Notes under the pieces: model-generated
Databases searched by the model: none
What the model saw: only the letters and a program-made list of their open reading frames with translations
What the model was told of the DNA's origin: nothing
Source: Candidatus Latescibacterota bacterium
GTDB taxonomy: Bacteria > Latescibacterota > UBA2968
Direction of reading: 5' to 3'
Length of the DNA: 64,000 bases
NCBI GenBank assembly: GCA_022821275.1
Contig: JAJEDY010000040.1
Span: forward strand, 1-64,000
Part shown: one piece after another, positions 7,838-17,032 of the stretch
How the letters are laid out: every line of letters starts with the position of its first letter
Numbering within the stretch: the stretch's first letter is position 1
Program-made: the position numbers and the translations under genes

Positions 7838-9280
7838 ATGAGCAATCAGTCTTTGGCAACACGAGCGGTGCGCGGAGCGTTTTGGACAGGCGGCGGGTTG
7901 GGCGTGCATCTGATCGTGACCCTGATTTTTTTTCGGATCCTGAATCTGGAGGATATGGGGTATTTTATCTGGGCACAGCGCGTTCTGGTTTTGTTTCAGA
8001 TGGTTGGTGTATTGGGTCTAAACGATGCGCTGATAAAATATCAGGATGCCTCGCGAATTCATTTTTCTTCTGCTTTTTGGACCTGTCTTTTTGTGGGGAT
8101 TGCTCTTTTTGTCGGATTTATAGCAAGTGAGTGGGTTATCATTATCTGGTGGGGAAGAACGCCGAATATCGCAGCGTTTTTTGATATTGCAAAACCCATG
8201 GCTTTGATTATTCCCCTTGCATCTGTTTCGGGCATTGTGAAAGCAATACTGGCTCGGGAATTGCGTTTTCAGTCCATAGCCATAAGTGAAATGGCCGCTG
8301 CGTTGATTGCTGCAATTGTCGGCATTGGTCTTCTCGTTGGTGGTTGGGGTATAAAAAGTGCGGTTTGGAATGCAATAACGAGGGAGATCGCATTGCTGGG
8401 CGGTTTGTGGATTGCCGCTGCCTGGATGCCATCTCTGTCGTTTAGTTGGGCAAAACTGAAGGCACTTTTGCCATTTGGGTTCAATGTTTCTGGCGCGAAT
8501 CTGCTCAACAATATCAACAATAATCTGGACAAGGTCTATTTTGTTCCCGTTTTACTGGGGCCTGTTGCTGCGGGCCTGTACGCTTTCGCCTATCAATACA
8601 CAATGGTTCCATTGAATCGGGCGAGTGTTGTGCTAACGCGGGTGATTTTTCCGGCTTTTTCCGTGGTGCAGCGCAATAATCAGACTTTGCGACGGGGATA
8701 TACGCGCACCATTACTGCGATTGCCCTTTTGTCCTGGCCCGCGCTAATAGGCGGTTTTATTTATGGGCGAGAAATTTTGTTGCTCGTAAAAGGCGAGGAG
8801 ATGTTGCCTGCTCTTAATCCACTCAGGCTGTTGATTTTAGCGGGTATGCTTAAAGCTGTAGGTACGGTTGTGGGATCGGTGTTTCTCGCCAAGGGAAAGG
8901 CAAACTGGTCGTTTCGATGGACGCTTGTAAATCTGATTGTTTTTGTGCCCGCGCTCTATTGGGGCGTGCGCTATGGCATTGATGGGATTGCCGCCGTGCT
9001 TTCAGTGGCTGCCGTGTTATTTCTCGTGGTTACGCAATTACTGGTCAACCGGTTGATCGATTTGCGAATGACTGATTATTTCAAGTCATTTGTCGGGCCA
9101 TTGTTGACGACGCTATGGGTCGCGGTTTCACTGGTCGCAGTTCGGTCATTGACAGATCTGGAGCCTGTTGAAGCTCTATTGTCAGGTGTGGTGGTAGGGG
9201 GCATTGCTTATGCTATTGCCATTCGTTTGTTTGCCTGGACATTTGTGATGCGGTTCTGGCGTGATTTCCGGGGGCAATAG
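7838..9280 (+). CDS. Polysaccharide flippase (Wzx/MATE-like, MOP superfamily)
   Basis: 480 aa with ~12-14 transmembrane segments. The N-terminus (SLATRAVRGAFWTGGG) and the following helices match oligosaccharide-lipid flippases of the polysaccharide biosynthesis family, which move undecaprenyl-linked glycans to the outer face of the cytoplasmic membrane. The frame is open to GTG 7826, but ATG 7838 lies just behind AGGGG and gives the family start. It begins 5 bp after the DUF6785 stop, so co-transcription is likely. No glycosyltransferases are near, so the exported glycan is unknown. Confidence 0.82.
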   Translation: MSNQSLATRAVRGAFWTGGGLGVHLIVTLIFFRILNLEDMGYFIWAQRVLVLFQMVGVLGLNDALIKYQDASRIHFSSAFWTCLFVGIALFVGFIASEWVIIIWWGRTPNIAAFFDIAKPMALIIPLASVSGIVKAILARELRFQSIAISEMAAALIAAIVGIGLLVGGWGIKSAVWNAITREIALLGGLWIAAAWMPSLSFSWAKLKALLPFGFNVSGANLLNNINNNLDKVYFVPVLLGPVAAGLYAFAYQYTMVPLNRASVVLTRVIFPAFSVVQRNNQTLRRGYTRTITAIALLSWPALIGGFIYGREILLLVKGEEMLPALNPLRLLILAGMLKAVGTVVGSVFLAKGKANWSFRWTLVNLIVFVPALYWGVRYGIDGIAAVLSVAAVLFLVVTQLLVNRLIDLRMTDYFKSFVGPLLTTLWVAVSLVAVRSLTDLEPVEALLSGVVVGGIAYAIAIRLFAWTFVMRFWRDFRGQ

Positions 9281-9352
9281 ATTGTGATTGTGTTGTCCTC
9301 TACTTCATGGCATACTGCAAGCATTCGGATGGAAAACAAGAGGAGGTGCGTT

Positions 9353-10435
9353 TTGAAAACCTACCGCGCAGGTATTATTGGATTGGGGCGAATGGGCAGC
9401 ACGATTGACGATGAAGGGCATGCTGTCAAACCGTATTCTATTGCGGCCTGTTGTGAGGTGATAGATCAACTCGAACTCGTCGCCGGATCCGATTTGCAGG
9501 CAGACAAGCGGGCGGCTTTTACCGAGCGATGGGGGGGGAAGGCCGTTTACGAAGATTATCTGGAGATGGTGGCGCGAGAGTCGCTCGACCTCGTGGCGGT
9601 GTGTACAACGGCTTCGGGTTTGTTTAAGCCCGCTAATGAAGCACCCAATGCCAATTTCAGGGGTGATTCGCATGCGGATTTAACCGTGAGCCTTGCCAAT
9701 GCCGGGGTGCCGATGTTATATGTGGAGAAGGCGATGGCGAGTTCGGTGGCGCGGGCAGATGAGATTTTGGAAGCAGTGAAAGCCAATGGCACTGTGTTCA
9801 ATACGGGTGTTTTGAGACGATTTAACGTGAGCTATCACGCCGTGCGTCGCGCTATTGCCGAGGGTGAAATTGGCGACCCCAAAGCGGCTGTTCATTACGC
9901 GGCTTCGTCTTTGATGCACGGGCATATCCACTCTATAGATACGCTTTCTTTCTTGTTGGGCGACCCGAAAATCGAAGCGGTGCGCGGTGAGTTGTTGCCA
10001 CGAGATTTTGCGATTGAGAACAATCACATTGCTTTTGATCCGAGCGCGACTTTTCAATTGCGATTTGAAAATGGCATAGAAGCCTGGTCGGTACCCGCTG
10101 GCGGATGGGAGTTTGAGGTTATAGGAACAAAGGGGTGTATCCGGTCAATTAACAATGGGGATGGCATAAAGCTCAGAAAATCCGGTAATATGGTGGGCAA
10201 ACGCCAGGGATGGGATGATGCAGAGGTCGCGCCTGTTGCGCCGAAAAGCCATGTGGTGTCGTGTCTCGAGGATTTGATAGATGCTTATGAACAAGGGCGT
10301 CCAACGCTGGGGCATGTGGAGGTTGCCCATCATATCACTGAGGCTTGTATTGCCGTGGCGGAAAGCCATCGTCGGGGGAGTGCGTGGGTAAGTCTCCCGT
10401 TGGCAGAACGGGATTTGTACATCTTTCACGTTTAG
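9353..10435 (+). CDS. Gfo/Idh/MocA-family oxidoreductase (first of three)
   Basis: 360 aa. NAD(P)-dependent dehydrogenase of sugars or inositol-like polyols. Rossmann start AGIIGLGRMGS; the EKAMASS segment replaces the usual EKP motif (Lys is the conserved base); the HIHSIDTL segment carries the catalytic Asp/His region. The frame is open to GTG 9284, but TTG 9353 sits directly behind AGAGGAGG and starts the domain, so I prefer it. Very similar in start, length and motifs to the next gene; the two are a tandem paralogue pair. Confidence 0.85.
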   Translation: MKTYRAGIIGLGRMGSTIDDEGHAVKPYSIAACCEVIDQLELVAGSDLQADKRAAFTERWGGKAVYEDYLEMVARESLDLVAVCTTASGLFKPANEAPNANFRGDSHADLTVSLANAGVPMLYVEKAMASSVARADEILEAVKANGTVFNTGVLRRFNVSYHAVRRAIAEGEIGDPKAAVHYAASSLMHGHIHSIDTLSFLLGDPKIEAVRGELLPRDFAIENNHIAFDPSATFQLRFENGIEAWSVPAGGWEFEVIGTKGCIRSINNGDGIKLRKSGNMVGKRQGWDDAEVAPVAPKSHVVSCLEDLIDAYEQGRPTLGHVEVAHHITEACIAVAESHRRGSAWVSLPLAERDLYIFHV

Positions 10436-10455
10436 GTCTTCATTGGGGGCAGGTC

Positions 10456-11538
10456 ATGAAAACATATCGCGCAGCATTGATTGGATGCAGTCGGATGGGG
10501 GCATTTATCGACAACGAGGTGGATCACACGCGGGCGTATTCCCATGCGGCGGGGTACGAGGCATGTGATCGAACAGACCTGGTCGCGTGTTCGGATCTGC
10601 GCGAAGATGTGATGGCGCGGACAGGCGAGCGATACGGAGTGCCAAAATCGCGGCAGTACACGGATTATCGGGAACTTATCAATACGGAAGAGCCAGATAT
10701 TGTGAGCGTGGCAACGCAGCCAGAGCAGCGCGCAGAAATTGTGGTGTATGCTGCCGAGCACGGGGCAAAGGCGATTTATGCGGAAAAAGCGATGGCGGCT
10801 TCTATGGCAGATGCCGATGCGATGGTCGATGCGTGTGAGCGCAATGGGGTGTTTTTCAATCTGGGTACCAATCGGAGATGGGATCGGGGGTATGACAGTA
10901 TGAAGGAGGTGATTGACAGCGGGCGCATTGGGCGGTTGCGGTCGCTGATCATTCACCAGACGAGTTCTCTTTTCAATGGTGCGAGTCACAGTTTTGATCT
11001 GTTGATGCGCCTCAATAGCGACCATCCCGCGTCGTGGGTGCAGGCACATCTATCACAGGGCGCAGACGAGATTGAGGGGAATATTTTAAAGGCGGATCCC
11101 GTGGGGCATGGGATTATTCAGTTTGAAAATGACGTGACGGCGTATGCCCTCAATTCTGGACGCGGTCTGGAAGTTGAAGCTGTGGGCGATGCGGGTGTTG
11201 TGACGGCTTTGCAAAATGGCGCGGGGTGGCAGGTGCGCGAGGTGGTTGGGCACGATCACAGGGGACGGAATGTGCTGGGGTTTGGGGATTTTCCAGAGGT
11301 GGAGCCGACGAGTTCAACGGTACATTTGATTGAGGACCTGGTACACGCGCTGGATACGGGCGAGCCGACGCGGTGCGGTGTGCGGTTGGCACATGCCAAT
11401 CAAGAATTGATTTTTGCTTGTGTCGAGTCGCACCAGCGAGGGGGCGAGCGGGTGCATTTGCCGTTGAAAGATTGTCCCTATCGCATGGACCGCGGTTTTG
11501 CGCCCAGGCAACCGAAGTTTGAACGAATAGACGAATAG
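10456..11538 (+). CDS. Gfo/Idh/MocA-family oxidoreductase (second, tandem paralogue)
   Basis: 360 aa, same length as its upstream paralogue. AALIGCSRMGAFID shows the nucleotide-binding turn, EKAMAAS the conserved Lys, and NGASHSFDLLMRL the catalytic-site region. ATG 10456 follows a GGGGGCAGG ribosome site; the longer open frame from 10345 overlaps the previous gene and is not used. Starts 20 bp after that gene. Substrate unknown. The 3' end runs into a tandem repeat of an 8-mer that supplies the last codons (ERIDE). Confidence 0.85.
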   Translation: MKTYRAALIGCSRMGAFIDNEVDHTRAYSHAAGYEACDRTDLVACSDLREDVMARTGERYGVPKSRQYTDYRELINTEEPDIVSVATQPEQRAEIVVYAAEHGAKAIYAEKAMAASMADADAMVDACERNGVFFNLGTNRRWDRGYDSMKEVIDSGRIGRLRSLIIHQTSSLFNGASHSFDLLMRLNSDHPASWVQAHLSQGADEIEGNILKADPVGHGIIQFENDVTAYALNSGRGLEVEAVGDAGVVTALQNGAGWQVREVVGHDHRGRNVLGFGDFPEVEPTSSTVHLIEDLVHALDTGEPTRCGVRLAHANQELIFACVESHQRGGERVHLPLKDCPYRMDRGFAPRQPKFERIDE

Positions 11539-11546
11539 ACGAATGG
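11523..11546. repeat. Three tandem copies of an 8-bp unit at a gene end
   Basis: The unit ACGAATAG is repeated at 11523, 11531 and (with one change) 11539; the stop codon of the dehydrogenase lies inside copy two. A second set of short near-repeats built on TGATTCG follows at 11585-11605, before the next ribosome site. Confidence 0.7.
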
Positions 11547-11622
11547 CAACACACACTGATTTTGGTAGGATGGGTGAGGTTCGCTGATTCGTTGATTCGC
11601 AGATTCTCCTGAGGAGGTTATT

Positions 11623-12639
11623 GTGGAATATCGCGAGTTTGGACAGACGGGATTGAAGGTTTCGGCAATTGGTTTTGGATGCTGGGAATTGGGCGGGGGA
11701 TATGGGTCTATTGATGACGCTGAGGTCGTTGCTGCGGTCAACCGGGCGATTGATCTGGGGATCAATTGTTTTGATACGGCGCAGGGATATGGCAGTGGCG
11801 CATCGGAACGGTTGCTTGCGCGCGCGCTGGGACCCAGGCGCAAAGATGTGATTCTGGTTACGAAGTTCGGCATTGGATACGAGCAGGGCAGAGATAGTAG
11901 CAAAGAGATGGTCCACCGGGCGATTGAGCAAAGTTTGGAGATGCTGAATACGGATTACGTCGATGTGTATCTCGTGCATTGGCCCGACCGCGATACGCCT
12001 TTTGAGGAGACTATGGGTGCGTTAGAGGAGATCGTCCAGGCGGGGAAGACGCGGTTTGTGGGGCTGTCGAATTTTACGCCGCCAGAAATCGCGCGGTGTA
12101 TGGATGCGCGCCGCGTGGATGTGCTGCAATACGGGTGTAATTTGTTTGATCGCCGACATGTGAAATGGACGTTTCCCTACGCGGAAGCAAATAATGTGGG
12201 GATAATGACTTACGGTTCTCTGGCCTATGGATTGCTCGCGGGTGCGTTTACAGAAGACACGGTTTTTGAAGATAATGATTGGCGCAGAAGAGGTGGTAGC
12301 AATACGACTTTGCGCCTGTTTGAACCGGGTATTTTCCAGCGCAATGTCCGGGCGGTGAATGAGTTGAAGGAGATCGCCGCGGGGCTGGGCAAAAATCTGC
12401 CTCATATGGCGTTGAATTGGGTGTTGTCTCACGCGGCTGTGAGTACGGCACTGGTGGGTGCGCGAAAGCCGGAAGAGGTGGAAGACAATATGGGTGCTCT
12501 AGGGTGGACATTGGATGAGGATACAAAGCGGGCAATTGATCGGGTTTTTGCCAAGTACGAGATCGATACGGCTCCCAATAAGTGGGGCGAGTTTGATGCG
12601 AATTGGATGGATATTGATCCGGCAGAATGGGCAGAATGA
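11623..12639 (+). CDS. Aldo/keto reductase
   Basis: 338 aa TIM-barrel NAD(P)H oxidoreductase. The catalytic tetrad is visible: Asp51 and Tyr56 in FDTAQGYG, Lys81 in VTKFG and His119 in YLVHWPD. The C-terminal cofactor loop is VLSHAAVSTALVGARKPEEVEDN. GTG start with GAGGAGG in front. It lies between two Gfo/Idh/MocA dehydrogenase genes; such pairings are common in polyol or keto-sugar catabolism, so it probably interconverts an aldose or keto sugar. Confidence 0.88.
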   Translation: MEYREFGQTGLKVSAIGFGCWELGGGYGSIDDAEVVAAVNRAIDLGINCFDTAQGYGSGASERLLARALGPRRKDVILVTKFGIGYEQGRDSSKEMVHRAIEQSLEMLNTDYVDVYLVHWPDRDTPFEETMGALEEIVQAGKTRFVGLSNFTPPEIARCMDARRVDVLQYGCNLFDRRHVKWTFPYAEANNVGIMTYGSLAYGLLAGAFTEDTVFEDNDWRRRGGSNTTLRLFEPGIFQRNVRAVNELKEIAAGLGKNLPHMALNWVLSHAAVSTALVGARKPEEVEDNMGALGWTLDEDTKRAIDRVFAKYEIDTAPNKWGEFDANWMDIDPAEWAE

Positions 12640-12646
12640 GGAGGAT

Positions 12647-13594
12647 ATGATGGATAACGTGCGCGTTGGTGTGATTGGATGTGGTGGCAGGGGCAGGGGA
12701 CACATTCGATCTTTGAAGGCGTTTGAAGATGTGCATCTCGCAGCGGTTTGCGATCCGGTTGTGGATATCCGCGAGTCCGTGTGTGACGAGTACGGGATTG
12801 AAGGGCAATACGGCGATGTTTCCGCGTTGCTCGAAGGCGAAGCTCTGGATGCGGTGTTTGTCGCGCCGCCAGCACACTTAAATGCCACGCTTGCATTGCC
12901 GTGTCTGGAGGCAGGGATCAATACTTTTTTGGAGAAACCGCCCGGTTTGAGTTTGAAAGAGACGGAGGCGCTAAAAGCCGCATCGGAAGAAACGGGTGCG
13001 AAAGCCATGGTGGGATGGAATCGGCGTTTTCATCCGATTATTGTCGAGGCGCGAAACCTGGTGCTGGATCGCGGTCCCGTGACGCAATTGGTGGGAGAAT
13101 TCCACAAGAGTATCACGGATTTGGGAAATTCGGGCAAGTTTGCCGAGGTGTTGATGGATTGTATGCTTTTTGAGACGCCGATTCACGCCATTGATACCGT
13201 CCGTTTTTTGGCAGATGCCGATGTTTCCGAGGTTCACAGTGTGGTGCAGCGGTCTATGTCCGGTTATCGAGATGTACACGCGGCTCTCGTCGCGTTTGAG
13301 AATGGCGTTGTCGCGCAGCTTATTCACAATTATACGACAAATGCCAGGCTGGAGCGCTACGAGATTCACGGACACGAGATTTCGGCTTATATGGAGGGCG
13401 TGTCGCGGGGAGAGGTTTTTTGCGATGGGGAGAAAAGGGCGTTGAGCGGGGATGGATCGGGAACAGACGAACAGAACCGATTTTTTATCGATTGTGTGAA
13501 AGAAGACCGCCCGGTCGCGCTTCCCGCAGCGAATTTGGATGAGGCGATTAAGACGATGGAACTGGCCGAGGCGATTATGGATGGGACGCGATAG
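12647..13594 (+). CDS. Gfo/Idh/MocA-family oxidoreductase (third)
   Basis: 315 aa. Canonical family motifs: VGVIGCGGRGRGH nucleotide fold, EKPPGLSL with the EKP lysine, and TPIHAIDTVRFL with the catalytic region. It is more distant from the two upstream paralogues, which have EKA in place of EKP. The frame extends upstream through the aldo/keto reductase gene, but ATG 12647 (or 12650) right behind GAGGA fits the fold. Last gene of the plus-strand run; a tRNA promoter follows. Confidence 0.87.
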   Translation: MMDNVRVGVIGCGGRGRGHIRSLKAFEDVHLAAVCDPVVDIRESVCDEYGIEGQYGDVSALLEGEALDAVFVAPPAHLNATLALPCLEAGINTFLEKPPGLSLKETEALKAASEETGAKAMVGWNRRFHPIIVEARNLVLDRGPVTQLVGEFHKSITDLGNSGKFAEVLMDCMLFETPIHAIDTVRFLADADVSEVHSVVQRSMSGYRDVHAALVAFENGVVAQLIHNYTTNARLERYEIHGHEISAYMEGVSRGEVFCDGEKRALSGDGSGTDEQNRFFIDCVKEDRPVALPAANLDEAIKTMELAEAIMDGTR

Positions 13595-13610
13595 GGTCAG
13601 ATTCTTTCTA

Positions 13611-13639
13611 TTGACAATATTTTCCGAATCCCATACTTT
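13611..13639 (+). promoter_or_regulatory. Sigma-70-type promoter of tRNA-Pro
   Basis: TTGACA (13611-13616), 17-bp spacer, TACTTT (13634-13639). The expected start lies a few bases before the tRNA. Confidence 0.8.
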
Positions 13640-13650
13640 TAAATTAGAAA

Positions 13651-13727
13651 CGAGGTGTGGCTCAGTCCGGTAGAGCACCTGCTTTGGGAGCAGGGGGCCG
13701 GGGGTTCAAATCCCTCCACCTCGACCA
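13651..13727 (+). tRNA. tRNA-Pro (anticodon TGG)
   Basis: 77 nt cloverleaf: acceptor CGAGGTG pairs with CACCTCG, anticodon loop TTTGGGA gives TGG, T-arm GGGGGTTCAAATCCCTC, discriminator A and encoded CCA at 13725-13727. Its promoter and terminator are both visible. proS lies on the other strand 3.3 kb away. Confidence 0.95.
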
Positions 13728-13732
13728 ATAAC

Positions 13733-13772
13733 AAGGGGTTGCGGCAATTTGTCGTAACCCTTTTATTTTTTA
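13733..13772 (+). terminator. Rho-independent terminator of tRNA-Pro
   Basis: A 14-bp stem with three G-T wobbles (13733-13746 with 13750-13763), 3-nt loop, then a T-rich tail to 13772. It begins 6 bp after the tRNA. Confidence 0.85.
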
Positions 13773-14232
13773 TGAAACCTTCTCAAAGAAGTAATTTATG
13801 GAATTTATTTGTTATTTTTGTAATCTTGTTGTACTTATCCATCCGCAAGCGATTATGAAGATATATCCCCTCAAGCACGCGCAACATATTTGACTTGACC
13901 CGTATGGTTGACGGGTAAAACCTTCTGGTATCACGGCTAAAACCATGCCGCGATGACAGACGAGATGGCACGAGCCTGCCCCTGCCTGATTTAAGCAAGG
14001 GGCCGTCCCCTACAACACCATAGATAGAAATACTCCAGCAGTTTCAATACTACCGGGGTGTATTATTTTTATTGGGCAACCGCGTCACTCATCCAATGAG
14101 ATAATATCAAAAAAGTCTATAGACGCTATATTGCCCCAGGTACTCAATTTCCTTATATTGATTTGGCTCAGGTAAGTTATTACTCTGTCCCACTAATTGG
14201 GCGATGGATAAAACGGCTATTGAGGAAAACCT
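13773..14232. other. Intergenic region with a degenerate palindromic repeat
   Basis: 460 bp without a convincing gene. It holds a degenerate copy of the palindromic element described at 15211 (here about 13923-14014) and otherwise AT-rich sequence. No tRNA or further terminator was seen. A GAGGAAA ribosome site for the next gene is at its end. Confidence 0.6.
13923..14014. repeat. Palindromic intergenic repeat, copy 1 (degenerate)
   Basis: Shares TTCTGG, (A/G)CGGCT and CATGCCGCGATGAC in the same order with copy 2 at 15211-15298, but lacks the central hairpin. It ends with a GGGGC..GTCCCCTAC block in place of the perfect GC-rich palindrome. Confidence 0.6.
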
Positions 14233-14961
14233 GTGAATACCACGATTCATACGATAGAAGACCTCGTTCGCATCCTGGACGACCATCCTGAGTGGGCGGA
14301 TGCCGTGCGTGCTCGGCTGCTGACGCGGGAACTGATTGAACTGCCCGAAAAGTTCACCCAGTTTGTTGCAGAGATGAACAGTTTTGTTGCAGAGATGAAC
14401 AGGTTCGTTGAAGCCACGAACCGACGATTTGACGCGCTCGAAAATAAAGTGACTTCTATCCAGGAGGATGTCGGCATACTCAAGGAAGATGTCGGTACAC
14501 TCAAAATCAGGGTGAAGTCCATTCAAGATGATCTCGGCCCGCTTAAAGGGTCCCACGCTCGAGATGCCGCTATCCGCGAGGCATCTATCATTGCCGAGGA
14601 CATGGGCTTTCAACGGACAAAAACCCTCACTCAGGATGATCTCGGAGCATTGCTTGCCCGCGCTGACACATCAGGCATACCCACAAACGAGTTGCGAAGC
14701 TTTCGGCGTGCCGACCTGATTATAGAGGCTACTGACTCCAATGGTGCAACGTGCTATATCGCGGTGGAAATCTCCTTCACCGTTAATGGTCGAGATACCA
14801 CACGCGCTCTCCGCAACGCTGCATTCCTGACTAAGTTCACTGGTGGTCGGTCCTATCCCGCTGTTGCCAGCCTGCGCCGAGATGACCGGATCCATGATCT
14901 CATTGACTCTGGCGAGGTGTTCTGGTATCAACTGGATGCGGAAGTTCTGGAAGCGGAATAA
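14233..14961 (+). CDS. Coiled-coil protein with a PD-(D/E)xK-like C-terminal domain
   Basis: 242 aa, function unknown. Residues ~35-110 form a heptad coiled coil with internal duplication: FVAEMNS and FVAEMNR are adjacent 7-codon copies of nearly identical DNA, and SIQEDVG/ILKEDVG/TLKIRV/SIQDDLG continue the pattern. The C-terminal half (RADLIIEA then YIAVEISFT) resembles the DUF3782-type nuclease-like fold with acidic residues but Ser where Lys is usual. GTG start behind GAGGAAA. It stands alone between two tRNA genes and ends before a strong terminator. Confidence 0.65.
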   Translation: MNTTIHTIEDLVRILDDHPEWADAVRARLLTRELIELPEKFTQFVAEMNSFVAEMNRFVEATNRRFDALENKVTSIQEDVGILKEDVGTLKIRVKSIQDDLGPLKGSHARDAAIREASIIAEDMGFQRTKTLTQDDLGALLARADTSGIPTNELRSFRRADLIIEATDSNGATCYIAVEISFTVNGRDTTRALRNAAFLTKFTGGRSYPAVASLRRDDRIHDLIDSGEVFWYQLDAEVLEAE

Positions 14962-15000
14962 TCACCTGATATAGTTGATCCGACTATTGAACTACAAAAA

Positions 15001-15037
15001 GAACGCCCCAGCGCAACTATGCTGGGGCGTTCTTTTA
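15001..15037 (+). terminator. Bidirectional Rho-independent terminator
   Basis: Perfect 12-bp stem (15001-15012 with 15021-15032), 8-nt loop, TTTT after it on the plus strand and AAAAA before it. It can end both the coiled-coil gene (+) and tRNA-Gln (-). Confidence 0.9.
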
Positions 15038-15047
15038 TTAAAGAAAT

Positions 15048-15121
15048 TGGTTGCCCCTCAGGGATTCGAACCCCGATACCTGGAACCAAAATCCAGTGTC
15101 TTGCCATTAGACGAAGGGGCA
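15048..15121 (-). tRNA. tRNA-Gln (anticodon TTG)
   Basis: 74 nt on the minus strand: acceptor TGCCCCT pairs with AGGGGCA, anticodon arm CTGGA-TTTTGGT-TCCAG gives TTG, discriminator A, encoded CCA at 15050-15048. It lies 206 bp downstream of glnS on the same strand but has its own promoter. Confidence 0.95.
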
Positions 15122-15141
15122 ATAACTTATGTTGAAGGGTA

Positions 15142-15170
15142 AATATAAATTTTTAGCCGATTACAGGCAA
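15142..15170 (-). promoter_or_regulatory. Sigma-70-type promoter of tRNA-Gln
   Basis: On the minus strand TTGCCT (15170-15165), 17-bp spacer, TATATT (15147-15142), 20 bp before the tRNA. Confidence 0.75.
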
Positions 15171-15210
15171 CTTTCTTTTTAGAAATCAGCGATCGGCGGT
15201 CAGATAGAAC

Positions 15211-15298
15211 TTTCTGGATCGCGGCTCAAGCATGTCCCTGCATGGTGTTGAGCAGGGAATCATGCCGCGATGACGGGCGAGGCATGCCTCGCCCCTAC
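15211..15298. repeat. Palindromic intergenic repeat, copy 2
   Basis: Nested inverted repeats: a 7-bp hairpin (15235-15241 with 15252-15258) framed by GCGGC..GCCGC arms, then a perfect 20-bp palindrome at 15275-15294 (GGGCGAGGCA and its complement). Copy 1 is at 13923-14014. No transposase is near; it looks like a REP/MITE-type dispersed element. Confidence 0.7.
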
Positions 15299-15303
15299 CA
15301 ACC

Positions 15304-15345
15304 ACCTCACACTTCAAACTTCTTCCTTCAAACTTCTTCCTTCCC
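15304..15345. repeat. Short tandem repeat over the glnS stop codon
   Basis: On the minus strand a 14-bp unit (GAAGAAGTTTGAAG) occurs twice in succession, with partial copies on each side; the first copy supplies the TGA of glnS. Related GAAGTGTGAAGT tracts occur at the ends of proS and of the aminotransferase gene. Confidence 0.6.
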
Positions 15346-17013
15346 TCTCATCCTCGCCCATGTGTCGCGCAGGGTAATTGTTCGGTTTAATACGAGCTTT
15401 TCATCTGATGAGTCTGGATCGACACAGAAATAGCCCAGGCGCTCGAATTGGACCACATGGCCGACTTCCACGCCTTTCAGGCTCGGCTCAACATAACAGG
15501 TGGGACGCACTTCCAGTGAGTCGGGATTTAAGTTGTCTGTGAAGTCTTTTCCCTCTTCTGTTCGGATTGGGTTTTCCGTCATGAACAGCCGATCAAATAA
15601 TCGCACTTCGGCTTTCAGTGCGTGTTTTGCCGATACCCAGTGCAGGGTTGAGCGAACCCGGCGTTTATCGGGCGTTGTTCCGCCGCGGCTTTCTGGATCC
15701 CAGGTGCAGCGCAGTTCTATTATGTTGCCATCATCATCTTTTATTGCTTCCTGGCAGGTGATATAACACGCCGCGCGCAGTCGCACCTCTCGTCCAGGTG
15801 CAAGACGGTAAAATTTGCGGGGGGGATCTTCCATAAAATCTTCCCGTTCGATGTACAATTCCCGCGAAAAGGGTACGGGGCGTGTGCCAGCATCGGGAGC
15901 TTCGGGATTGATCATCGCTTCAAATGTTTCTTCTTCGCCTTCGGGATAGTTTTCAATGACCACTTTTAAGGGATCGATTACGCCCATTACCCGGGGCGCG
16001 ACTTTGTTCAGGTATTCGCGGATATAGAATTCAAACAAATCTATTTCCGCCGTTGTATCCCGCCGGTTCATGCCCACGCGCCAGATAAAATTTTTAATGG
16101 CTTGCGGTGGTATCCCGCGCCGTCGCATGCCCGAAAGCGTGGGCATGCGCGGGTCGTCCCATCCGTTTACGAGATTGCGTTCGACCAGTTGGGTCAACAT
16201 GCGCTTGCTGGTCAATGTATAGGTGATGTTCAACCGCGCAAATTCAATTTGCCGCGAGGGGAAGATCTCCAATTGCTGGATATACCAGTCGTACAGGGGA
16301 CGGTGTTCCGCAAATTCGATGCTGCACAGCGAATGCGTGACTTGCTCTATGGCGTCGGATTGTCCGTGCGCCCAGTCGTACATTGGATAAATACACCATT
16401 TGTCGCCCGTGCGATGGTGTGATGTGTGTTTGATTCGATACATGACGGGGTCGCGCATATTCATATTGGGCGATGCCATGTCGGCTTTTGCGCGCAGTGT
16501 ACATGCGCCATCGGGCAATTTTCCATTTTTCATCCGCGCAAACAGATCGAGATTTTCCTCTACGGTGCGATCCCGGTAGGGGCTGTTTTTTCCCGGCTCT
16601 GTCACTGTTCCGCGGTACTCGCGTATTTCCTGTGGGCTCAGGTCGCAGACATAGGCTTTTCCCTGCATAATGAGTTCCACAGCATAATCGTATAGCTGGT
16701 CAAAATAGTCAGAAGCGAAGTGCAATCCGTCGCCCCAATCAAAGCCCATCCATTTCAAATCTTCCTGGATAGACTCGACGTATTCGGTGTCTTCCCTGTC
16801 CGGGTTGGTGTCGTCAAACCGGAGATTGCACTGCCCGTCAAATTCCTCGGCGAGACCAAAGTCCAGACAAAAAGCCTTGGCATGCCCGATGTGCAGATAG
16901 CCATTTGGCTCTGGCGGAAAGCGCGTTACGATTTTTTTGTGTTTGCCATTTTTTACGTCTTCGCGAACTATTTCTCGGATGAAATCCGTTGGTGCGTCTT
17001 CAGTTGTTGCCAT
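15328..17013 (-). CDS. glnS: Glutaminyl-tRNA synthetase
   Basis: 561 aa. Class I synthetase that charges tRNA-Gln in the cytoplasm. Seen: the class I signature HIGH at residues 41-44 within [17 protein letters not shown], the KMSKS-equivalent LTSKRML near residue 270, and the GlnRS-specific [15 protein letters not shown] and two C-terminal beta-barrel anticodon-binding domains. AAAGGG lies upstream of the ATG. It is downstream of proS by 19 bp, so the two are probably one transcript; the cognate tRNA-Gln gene is just beyond its 3' end. A direct GlnRS route implies the cell does not depend only on Glu-tRNA amidotransferase for Gln-tRNA. Confidence 0.97.
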   Translation of the reverse strand: MATTEDAPTDFIREIVREDVKNGKHKKIVTRFPPEPNGYLHIGHAKAFCLDFGLAEEFDGQCNLRFDDTNPDREDTEYVESIQEDLKWMGFDWGDGLHFASDYFDQLYDYAVELIMQGKAYVCDLSPQEIREYRGTVTEPGKNSPYRDRTVEENLDLFARMKNGKLPDGACTLRAKADMASPNMNMRDPVMYRIKHTSHHRTGDKWCIYPMYDWAHGQSDAIEQVTHSLCSIEFAEHRPLYDWYIQQLEIFPSRQIEFARLNITYTLTSKRMLTQLVERNLVNGWDDPRMPTLSGMRRRGIPPQAIKNFIWRVGMNRRDTTAEIDLFEFYIREYLNKVAPRVMGVIDPLKVVIENYPEGEEETFEAMINPEAPDAGTRPVPFSRELYIEREDFMEDPPRKFYRLAPGREVRLRAACYITCQEAIKDDDGNIIELRCTWDPESRGGTTPDKRRVRSTLHWVSAKHALKAEVRLFDRLFMTENPIRTEEGKDFTDNLNPDSLEVRPTCYVEPSLKGVEVGHVVQFERLGYFCVDPDSSDEKLVLNRTITLRDTWARMRGKEEV

Positions 17014-17032
17014 TTTAAGCCCTTTTGGGTTG

